A DNA stretch of 37,609 nt from Cyclobacteriaceae bacterium (GTDB taxonomy: Bacteria > Bacteroidota > Bacteroidia > Cytophagales > Cyclobacteriaceae): positions 1-37,609 of the forward strand of contig JAEUUJ010000029.1 of the NCBI GenBank assembly GCA_016786495.1, written 5' to 3'. The notes under the pieces are model-generated. The model was given only the letters and a program-made list of their open reading frames with translations. It did not search any database and was not told the DNA's origin. Numbering within the stretch: the first letter of the stretch is position 1; each line of letters starts with the position of its first letter. Positions 32,377 to 37,609 of this stretch are shown one piece after another. Both the position numbers and the translations under genes were made by a program.

Positions 32377-33498
32377 ATGAATCTTAAAAAATCATTCCTT
32401 GCTTTGGCAGTGTTGGCTGCCGCCTGCAGTCCGAAAAGTAAGGCGCCTGAAGGCGAACTGCCCCTGAATACGATCAAGTTGCCTGAGGGATTTGCCATTG
32501 ATGTTTACGCCAAAGTACCCGATGCCCGGTCGATGGCCATGAGCCCGTCGGGCGTTTTGTATGTCGGCAACCGGGATGGCGATAAAGTCTACGCGGTGAA
32601 GGATACGGATGGTGATTACAAAGTTGATAAAACCTGGGTGATTGACTCCGGCCTGAATCAGCCGAATGGCGTGGCATTCCGTGACGGGCATTTGTATGTG
32701 GCTGAGATCAGCCGCATTTTGAGATATGAAAATATTGAAGCAACTCTGGACTCACCTCCGGATCCGGTTGTGCTGAATGATACTTATCCAACGGAGGCAC
32801 ATCATGGCTGGAAGTATATTGCGTTCGGACCTGACGGAAAGCTGTACGTACCCGTAGGTGCACCCTGCAACATCTGCGAATCAAAAGATTCTATTTTCAA
32901 TACGATCACGCGAATTAACCCCGATGGCACCGGCCGCGAAATTTATGCAACCGGCATCCGCAACACAGTAGGTTTCACCTGGCATCCGGTAACGAATGAG
33001 TTATGGTTTACCGACAATGGCCGCGACATGCTGGGTGACGATATTCCTCCGTGTGAACTCAACCGTGCGCCTGAAAAGGGAATGAACTTCGGCTATCCGT
33101 ACTGCCACGCAGGTACCATCAAAGATCCTGAGTTTGGCGACAAGCACGCGTGCAGTGAATTTGTGCCACCCGTGCAGGCATTAGGTCCGCACGTAGCACC
33201 GCTGGGTGTTAAATTCTATACCGGCGAGATGTTCCCGGACACCTATCAAAACACGGCTTTCATTGCTGAGCATGGATCCTGGAACCGAACCAAAAAAATC
33301 GGCTATCGGATATCGGTGGTTAAGGTAAAGGACAACAAGACTTCTGAGGGATACGAAGTTTTTGCAAGCGGCTGGTTAAATGAGGCGGAACAAAAGGCGT
33401 GGGGCCGGCCCGTGGATGTACTCGTGCTGGCTGACGGCTCAATGCTTGTTTCAGACGACATGGCCGGAGTGATTTACCGCATTTCCTATAAAGGATAA
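32377..33498 (+). CDS. Sorbosone-dehydrogenase-like PQQ-type beta-propeller lipoprotein
   Basis: A 373-residue protein with a lipoprotein signal peptide (MNLKKSFLALAVLAAAC; Cys17 follows LAAA). The rest is a beta-propeller: LPEGFAIDVYAKVPDARSMA, SPSGVLYVGNRDGDKVY, GLNQPNGVAF, AHHGWKYIAFGPDGKLYVP, ATGIRNTVGFTWHPVTNELW. This is the PQQ-dependent sugar dehydrogenase/L-sorbosone dehydrogenase group. Cysteines in GAPCNICES, PPCELN, YCHAG and HACSEF are probably structural. Oxidation of an aldose or sorbosone in the periplasm is the family function, but the substrate, and whether PQQ is bound, cannot be read off. It lies 6 bases before the C1B peptidase gene, so the two are in one operon with lgt. 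Confidence 0.88.
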   Translation: MNLKKSFLALAVLAAACSPKSKAPEGELPLNTIKLPEGFAIDVYAKVPDARSMAMSPSGVLYVGNRDGDKVYAVKDTDGDYKVDKTWVIDSGLNQPNGVAFRDGHLYVAEISRILRYENIEATLDSPPDPVVLNDTYPTEAHHGWKYIAFGPDGKLYVPVGAPCNICESKDSIFNTITRINPDGTGREIYATGIRNTVGFTWHPVTNELWFTDNGRDMLGDDIPPCELNRAPEKGMNFGYPYCHAGTIKDPEFGDKHACSEFVPPVQALGPHVAPLGVKFYTGEMFPDTYQNTAFIAEHGSWNRTKKIGYRISVVKVKDNKTSEGYEVFASGWLNEAEQKAWGRPVDVLVLADGSMLVSDDMAGVIYRISYKG

Positions 33499-33504
33499 TC
33501 AGTT

Positions 33505-34614
33505 ATGAGAAAAAAGGTTCTGATTGTAATTCTGTTGAGCGTACCAGGCGCACTGTGGGCGCAGTTGTCGGGTGATCTTACGCTGGTAAAACAAATTGAT
33601 GCTACACCCGTGAAAAATCAGGCTAATACGGGTACGTGCTGGAGTTTTTCAACTACCTCTCTGGTTGAGTCAACAACGCTTACAAATGGAAATGGCGAAT
33701 TCGATTTGTCGGAAATGTATACCGTGCGCTGCATCTACACCGAGAAAGCAAAAAACTATTTGTTACGTCAGGGGAGTGCGCAGTTCGGTCCTGGCGGTCT
33801 CGGTCACGATGTAATCCGCGCGATGGCAAATTATGGTGCCATGCCCGAAAGCGCCTACTCGGGGCTGTTGTTGGGTGTGAAGAACCACGATCACTCCAGA
33901 CTGGATCAGCAGCTCAAGAATTATCTTGACAGCTTGTTAAAGACGCGTCCGGTACCCGCAAATTGGATGACCAGCTTTCAGGGCATCCTGGATGAACATC
34001 TCGGCAAGGCGCCCGAAACCTTTACATACAAAGAAAAGACTTATACACCTCAGACCTTCGCCCGGGAAGTTTTGAAGTTCAAAGCAGATGATTACGTCAA
34101 CATCACTTCGTTCAGCCATCATCCGTTTTATAGTTCATTTATTCTTGAAGTACCCGATAATTTCCTGAACGGTTCGTACTACAATGTGCCGCTGAACGAG
34201 CTTATTTCATTAACCGAGCGCGCCCTGCAGGCCGGGTATTCGGTAATGTGGGATGCGGATGTCAGCAACAGGTACTTTAATCAGAACTCAGGCTATGCCA
34301 TTCAATGGGCGGGAGCGGAGCAGCCTCAGAACATAACACCCGATCAGGAAGAAGTTACCGTGGATCAAGCCACTCGCCAGCAGCTTTTCGAAAGTCTGGT
34401 TACGCAGGATGATCACCTGATGCACCTCGTAGGTCTTGAGAAATCGCCCGGTGGCAAGAAGTTCTTCCTCGTAAAAAACTCGTGGGGAGAGATTGGCCCG
34501 TTCAAGGGGTATATTAATGTTTCGGAAGCCTATTTTGCCGTCAACACCGTAAGCCAGGTGGTTCCAAAAGCAGCCCTTGATCCAAAATTAAAATCTAAAT
34601 TGGGGATCAAATAA
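33505..34614 (+). CDS. Secreted C1B cysteine peptidase (aminopeptidase C/bleomycin hydrolase-like)
   Basis: A 369-residue protein with a signal peptide (MRKKVLIVILLSVPGALWAQ). The papain-fold catalytic blocks are complete: KNQANTGTCWSFS with Cys45 and the oxyanion Gln39, DDHLMHLVG with catalytic His304 (compare HAM in the family), and VKNSWGE with Asn325. Cytoplasmic PepC and bleomycin hydrolase are about 440-450 residues and form hexamers; this version is shorter and exported, probably to the periplasm. It should act as a cysteine aminopeptidase or endopeptidase. It shares an operon with the sorbosone-dehydrogenase-like lipoprotein (6 bases) and lgt (6 bases). Confidence 0.92.
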   Translation: MRKKVLIVILLSVPGALWAQLSGDLTLVKQIDATPVKNQANTGTCWSFSTTSLVESTTLTNGNGEFDLSEMYTVRCIYTEKAKNYLLRQGSAQFGPGGLGHDVIRAMANYGAMPESAYSGLLLGVKNHDHSRLDQQLKNYLDSLLKTRPVPANWMTSFQGILDEHLGKAPETFTYKEKTYTPQTFAREVLKFKADDYVNITSFSHHPFYSSFILEVPDNFLNGSYYNVPLNELISLTERALQAGYSVMWDADVSNRYFNQNSGYAIQWAGAEQPQNITPDQEEVTVDQATRQQLFESLVTQDDHLMHLVGLEKSPGGKKFFLVKNSWGEIGPFKGYINVSEAYFAVNTVSQVVPKAALDPKLKSKLGIK

Positions 34615-34620
34615 AGCTGA

Positions 34621-35400
34621 ATGCATCCTATTCTTTTTGAGCTGGGCGGAATAACTGTTTACAGTTATGGCTTCATGATTGCGCTGGGCGTGATCGGAGC
34701 AGTGACCTATTTGTTTTTCCAGGGTCGTAAGGATGTTGGGCTGACATTCGATCAGGCAAACTCGCTTTTCCTGATCATTTTCATTGCCGCATTTTTGGGA
34801 GGAAAGGTTTTTCTGTTCTTCGAGAACCCGTCTTTGTATGCACAAAATCCCGGTAAGTTGCTGGCAGGCCGGGGATTTGTTTTCTACGGTTCTTTTCTGT
34901 TTGCTGTACCCGCGATGTTATGGTTCTTCCGGAAGCATAAACTGAATAGCTACAAGATGCTGGATGTGATGGCGGTTGTAACGTGTATTGTTCACATGTT
35001 CGGCCGGATGGGCTGTTTCCTCGCAGGATGTTGTTATGGAAAACCTACTGAAGGTCCGTTGGGCGTGATCTTTACCGATGCAGCTTGTCAGGCTCCGCTC
35101 CATCAGCCGTTGGTTCCAACGCAGTTGCTGGAGGCAGGCTATATTTTGATTGTGATGCTTGTTTTGTTGTTAATCAAAGCGAAGTTCCAGAAGTTTTACG
35201 GACAGCTGTTTCTGCTGTATTTGATTCTGTATGCCATCGGAAGAAGTGTGCTGGAGATTTTCCGGGGCGATGTCGCGCGCGGATTTATCATAGACGGTGT
35301 GCTGTCGCACTCGCAATTCATTGCTTTGTTGATGGTGATTGCCGCAGGATTTGTGTACAACCGCTGGTCGAAGAAAAACCCGATCGCTAAAAGTCGTTAG
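34621..35400 (+). CDS. lgt: Prolipoprotein diacylglyceryl transferase
   Basis: A 259-residue multi-pass membrane protein. It begins MHPILFELGGITVYSYGFMI, as Lgt proteins do, and contains GGKVFLFFENP, GRGFVFYGSF and the Lgt motif HMFGRMGCFLAGCCYGKPTE (from His125, with Arg129). PTQLLEAGYILI and GRSVLEIFRGD follow, also typical of Lgt (PF01790). It transfers diacylglyceryl from phosphatidylglycerol to the lipobox cysteine of prelipoproteins in the inner membrane. Its length is near normal (E. coli 291; many Bacteroidota about 270). It closes an operon whose first gene (32377) encodes a lipoprotein. Its 3' end overlaps by 14 bases the convergent small exported-protein gene. Confidence 0.9.
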   Translation: MHPILFELGGITVYSYGFMIALGVIGAVTYLFFQGRKDVGLTFDQANSLFLIIFIAAFLGGKVFLFFENPSLYAQNPGKLLAGRGFVFYGSFLFAVPAMLWFFRKHKLNSYKMLDVMAVVTCIVHMFGRMGCFLAGCCYGKPTEGPLGVIFTDAACQAPLHQPLVPTQLLEAGYILIVMLVLLLIKAKFQKFYGQLFLLYLILYAIGRSVLEIFRGDVARGFIIDGVLSHSQFIALLMVIAAGFVYNRWSKKNPIAKSR

Positions 35401-35890
35401 CGATATCCTTGATCTTTTGTTTTTTGTCTTCCTGCATCATTTTCAGCACAACAGTCGAGGTGTAATCGAGTTCAAGCTGAGACTTGGAATGCGACCGAAA
35501 TTTTAAGGCAAGCTTTTCACCGGCCCAATTGTACGAGTCGTCACGAACGTTGTAAATAGGTTTGCCCAGCGCGCTTTCCATGCCCTTCATCAACCGGGTG
35601 TCTTTATCCGTACGAACAATAAGCTGATAAATCAAGCCCTTGTACGTTTTGGCCTCGATCAGGTTGACGTTAACTTCCCCGATGGAACTGTAATCAGGGT
35701 GTTCAATCACATAAAGCTTTACCGGATGGCCATCGTGTTTAAGGTCTTTTTTGAAGGTTGCACCTTTTACCGAGTCGATGGAAGACGCGAGTTTAATACC
35801 TTTAAAACCGTTTCTGCGGTCAAGCTCGGTTTCCTGCCCGTAAGCGGTTGTCAGGATGGCGGATAGAGTAAGGAATACGATCAGTCTCAT
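35387..35890 (-). CDS. Small exported protein of unknown function
   Basis: The ATG at 35890 (MRLIVFLTLSAILTTAYGQ) gives a clean signal peptide and 167 residues; the upstream frame runs into the DUF2911 gene. The mature part begins ETELDRRNGFKGIKLASSID and contains VNVNLIEAKTYKGLIYQLIV and DSYNWAGEKLALKF. It ends in a Lys-rich tail (MMQEDKKQKIKDIANDF). It has the look of a lipoprotein-like or periplasmic ligand-binding small protein, but I recognise no family. It starts 1 base after the DUF2911 stop, so the two genes form a tight operon, and its 3' end overlaps lgt by 14 bases. Function unknown. Confidence 0.75.
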   Translation of the reverse strand: MRLIVFLTLSAILTTAYGQETELDRRNGFKGIKLASSIDSVKGATFKKDLKHDGHPVKLYVIEHPDYSSIGEVNVNLIEAKTYKGLIYQLIVRTDKDTRLMKGMESALGKPIYNVRDDSYNWAGEKLALKFRSHSKSQLELDYTSTVVLKMMQEDKKQKIKDIANDF

Positions 35891-35891
35891 G

Positions 35892-36434
35892 TTACTGGCG
35901 GGGTTCAATACACTGGAAAGGAATGCTGATTTTGGTTCTGTCCCACAAGAGCAAAAGGTCGGCCACGTTGTTACGCTGGTCAAATTTTATGGTAAACGAT
36001 TCGTTCACGGTTGTATCGGTTTGCACCGGAACCTCAAAGCGGAGGAGGTCGTTTTTATAATTATAGTTGTAGGAGCCCCACAACCCAAGTTCTTTATTCA
36101 GGATGATGATCCATTTTTCCTTGTCGGGAATGGTGAACAGGGAGTACGTACCTGCGGTAATCATCAGACCGTTTATAAACACATCTTTTGTTAACGTGAT
36201 TTCAGTGGCTTCATTCGCACCGGTACGCCAAACCTGACCGTAGGGCACGAGTGCTCCGAAGATTTCACGACCGCGCTTTTGAGGCTGGCAATACGTAACT
36301 TTCACATACGTGTCTTTGTAGCGAAGTGTGGCAAAGGCTGCCGGACTGATTCGTGCCGGAACGGCATCCTGGGCGGAAATACCATATCCGGAGAGAACAA
36401 AAATGACGATGATCCAATGTTTTGCCCTGATCAT
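35892..36434 (-). CDS. Exported DUF2911 protein
   Basis: A 180-residue protein with a signal peptide (MIRAKHWIIVIFVLSGYGIS). It consists of one DUF2911 domain: VKVTYCQPQKRGREIFGALV, PYGQVWRTGANEATEITL, GTYSLFTIPDKEKWIIILNK, LGLWGSYNYNYKND, LLLLWDRTKISIPF. These blocks align with the N-terminal half of the 4735-5811 protein (SRPKVNGREVWG, WRAGANENT, AGSYGLFFV), but here no TPR extension follows. The fold is beta-rich and periplasmic in the family, without a known activity. It is the first gene of a two-gene minus-strand unit. A near-match to a -7 box (TTAATTTG) lies 4 bases before the start. Confidence 0.88.
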   Translation of the reverse strand: MIRAKHWIIVIFVLSGYGISAQDAVPARISPAAFATLRYKDTYVKVTYCQPQKRGREIFGALVPYGQVWRTGANEATEITLTKDVFINGLMITAGTYSLFTIPDKEKWIIILNKELGLWGSYNYNYKNDLLRFEVPVQTDTTVNESFTIKFDQRNNVADLLLLWDRTKISIPFQCIEPRQ

Positions 36435-36487
36435 TATTCAAATTAACTTGGCGAATATAATTCTTAAATTCTAAAACCGTAACCCGC

Positions 36488-36970
36488 ATGCAGCGCCCAG
36501 CCTTCGATGATATCTTTATGGAGCTTGCCGTAAACCTGGCCAAGCGTTCGCATTGCATCAAACGCCATGTGGGAGCGGTTCTCACCAAGGATACCCGCAT
36601 CATCTCCATCGGGTATAACGGTCCGCCTTCGGGTACCCATAACTGTGACGAAGAGTGGCCCGAAACGGGATGTCCGCGTGATTCAAAAGGTGGTTGCTCG
36701 CTGGCTATCCATGCGGAGCAGAATGCCATTCTGTACGCGGTAAAGAATAAAACCTCGATCGAAGACTCGACTCTTTATATCACGTTATCGCCCTGCCTGG
36801 CATGCGCACGCATCATTTACAGTTCCGGCGTGAAACGCGTGATATACCTGAAATCGTATGCGGAGCATAAAGGTATTGCCAGCGATGAGGGCGTTGATTT
36901 CCTGATCCGGTTTGGTGTGAAGGTTGAACGTTACCTCGGACAGTTGAGTAACGTTACCCACATGATCTGA
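36488..36970 (+). CDS. dCMP deaminase (deoxycytidylate deaminase, ComEB-type)
   Basis: A 160-residue zinc deaminase. It has HAEQNAI (zinc ligand His75 and proton shuttle Glu77) and SPCLACARII (zinc ligands Cys103 and Cys106), the complete active site of the cytidine/deoxycytidylate deaminase family. GYNGPPSGT and NCDEEWPETGCPR are features of dCMP deaminases. The enzyme converts dCMP to dUMP for thymidylate synthesis and is allosterically controlled by dCTP/dTTP in many species. The size and sequence fit the ComEB/dCMP deaminase group rather than tRNA or free-base deaminases. It is divergent from the DUF2911 gene by 53 bases, and its stop is immediately adjacent to the convergent lysine-rich gene. 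Confidence 0.94.
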   Translation: MQRPAFDDIFMELAVNLAKRSHCIKRHVGAVLTKDTRIISIGYNGPPSGTHNCDEEWPETGCPRDSKGGCSLAIHAEQNAILYAVKNKTSIEDSTLYITLSPCLACARIIYSSGVKRVIYLKSYAEHKGIASDEGVDFLIRFGVKVERYLGQLSNVTHMI

Positions 36971-37312
36971 TTACTTGTTCTTCAGGGCCTTCTCAATATC
37001 CTTCAGCAATTTCGCCGGTACGCTTTTCGGATCTTTGCTGAGTTCAAACTTAAATACCTGTAAGGCACGTTCGGCCATGAGGTACAAACCGGAAGGATTG
37101 TTGTCGTTGCGATAACTGCCCAGACACCATTCAATATCGGCCTGAAGGGCTTGCTCCACGTTCAGACTTTGGAGTTTCGCGAGAATTTCTTCGTTTACTT
37201 TTTCAATCTGGTGAGCAGCGGGTGCCTTTGGCGTAACAGCTTTTTTTGCTGCGGCAGTTTTCTTAACAGCGGGCTTTTTTTCAGCAGCAGCTTTTGCAGG
37301 TTTCTTGGCCAT
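36971..37312 (-). CDS. Small protein with histone H1-like lysine/alanine-rich tail
   Basis: A 113-residue protein. Residues 1-33 (MAKKPAKAAAEKKPAVKKTA, AAKKAVTPKAPAA) are a disordered basic tail with PAKK/AAKK repeats, like the tails of bacterial histone H1-like proteins. Residues 34-113 form a helical domain without a recognisable motif: VNEEILAKLQSLNVEQALQA, DIEWCLGSYRNDNNPSGLYL, then MAERALQVFKFELSKDPKSV, ending KDIEKALKNK. The tail probably binds nucleic acid nonspecifically; the domain is unassigned. It may be a conserved hypothetical protein of Cytophagales, but that is unverified. A second Lys/Ala-rich gene of 23 codons follows in tandem on the same strand. Confidence 0.75.
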   Translation of the reverse strand: MAKKPAKAAAEKKPAVKKTAAAKKAVTPKAPAAHQIEKVNEEILAKLQSLNVEQALQADIEWCLGSYRNDNNPSGLYLMAERALQVFKFELSKDPKSVPAKLLKDIEKALKNK

Positions 37313-37450
37313 ACGGATCGAAAGGATGGTTAAACAATAGTTTAAAATTAAGCCGCGAGGATATTAACAATCAAGCGAACACCGCATTTAATTTCCGCAA
37401 CCGTATGAAAAAGGCGTTGATCCGCGAACTTGAGCGTTGAGCATTGGCAT

Positions 37451-37490
37451 AAAAAACGAAAGGGAAGCAAATCTGATTTACTTCCCTTCG
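37451..37490 (-). terminator. Intrinsic terminator of the 23-residue Lys/Ala gene
   Basis: The hairpin 37457-37490 pairs CGAAGGGAAG-type sequence (one bulged A) with CTTCCCTTCG and extends through AAAT/ATTT across one mismatch, with a 3-nt loop. On the minus strand it is followed by six T residues (the AAAAAA at 37451-37456). It lies 24 bases after the stop of the tiny gene. A second small dyad TTAGGT-AAA-ACCTAA is at 37500-37514. Confidence 0.82.
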
Positions 37491-37514
37491 CAAAGTCTCT
37501 TAGGTAAAACCTAA

Positions 37515-37586
37515 TTACTTCTTTTTCTTAGCAGCCTTCTTTTTAGTTGCCTTTTTCTTGGCTGCTTTCTTCGCTTTCTTTGCCAT
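37515..37586 (-). CDS. 23-residue lysine/alanine-rich basic peptide
   Basis: On the minus strand, ATG (37586-37584) to TAA (37517-37515) encodes 23 residues starting MAKKAKKAAKKK and ending KAAKKKK: only Met, Ala, Lys and one Thr. Its codon use is ordered and mixes AAA and AAG. The composition and the MAKK start match the tail of the 113-residue protein 200 bases away, and the terminator at 37451-37490 shows that this is an independently transcribed unit. Such a peptide would bind nucleic acid or polyphosphate by charge, like a miniature H1/protamine. Only 23 upstream bases remain in the window, so the promoter cannot be judged. Confidence 0.72.
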   Translation of the reverse strand: MAKKAKKAAKKKATKKKAAKKKK

Positions 37587-37609
37587 AGCGTTGAAATTTT
37601 AAGTTAAAA

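Noticed and set aside
37405-37440. An 11-codon frame starting ATGAAAAAGGCG in the gap between the two lysine-rich genes
   Set aside because: No supporting leader, terminator or recognisable product.

Overview
This window is a piece of a Bacteroidota chromosome, most probably order Cytophagales. The evidence is consistent across the window: TAnnTTTG-type -7 promoter boxes with upstream TTTG or TTG; a large SprB-repeat protein with a type B sorting domain of the type IX secretion system (T9SS); a T9SS plug-family (DUF5103) lipoprotein; two DUF2911 proteins; a Bacteroidota-type Pur-alpha-like protein; and small lysine/alanine-rich proteins. I see no rRNA, tRNA, insertion sequence, prophage or CRISPR array. 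No gene-free stretch exceeds about 210 bases. Most of the window reads as ordinary, densely packed, vertically inherited chromosome.

Layout. 1-1103: the tail of an SGNH/GDSL hydrolase, then a convergent YpfJ-type zinc metallopeptidase. 1240-5811: a rightward run of mostly exported proteins (S9 peptidase, two tiny membrane proteins, an M23 peptidase, a secreted Rid-family protein, a DUF2911-TPR protein) ending at a strong terminator. 5973-10899: a MacB-like permease, a DUF5362-like membrane protein, and a PadR repressor coupled to a large ABC permease. 11106-12335: an AT-rich secreted esterase that looks different from its surroundings. 12459-15995: smc on the minus strand. 16128-21966: an acidic membrane-anchored protein, a small secreted protein, and the 1581-residue SprB-repeat T9SS cargo. 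21963-26096: a LuxC-type acyl-CoA reductase, a 2[4Fe-4S] ferredoxin, a DUF58 protein, a Pur-alpha-like protein and YchF. 26181-27064: an orphan Cas6-like endoribonuclease preceded by a CRISPR-repeat-like hairpin. 27061-30376: the DUF5103 lipoprotein, then an ECF sigma factor, a membrane-spanning anti-sigma/beta-barrel chimera and an overlapping 38-residue membrane peptide. 30373-37586: an ABC-F ATPase, a sorbosone-dehydrogenase-like lipoprotein, a secreted C1B peptidase and Lgt, a small exported protein with a second DUF2911 protein, dCMP deaminase, and two lysine-rich proteins in tandem at the right edge.

How the genes relate. Several encode the envelope and its export: T9SS cargo and plug protein, Lgt for lipoproteins, secreted peptidases, and an ECF sigma operon that probably senses the envelope. 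PadR is likely to autoregulate the adjacent ABC permease through an inverted repeat that overlaps its -7 box. A partial second copy of that promoter region lies just beyond the permease gene.

The best candidates for something not yet described are: (1) the solitary Cas6 homologue with a single 32-nt repeat-like hairpin in its upstream region, which suggests a Cas6 used outside CRISPR immunity; (2) the sigma / dual-membrane anti-sigma / 38-residue peptide operon; (3) a 23-residue lysine/alanine peptide gene with its own terminator, next to a protein carrying a similar basic tail; and (4) -7 boxes that abut start codons, suggesting leaderless mRNAs. Functions are inferred from motifs read by eye; no database search was possible.
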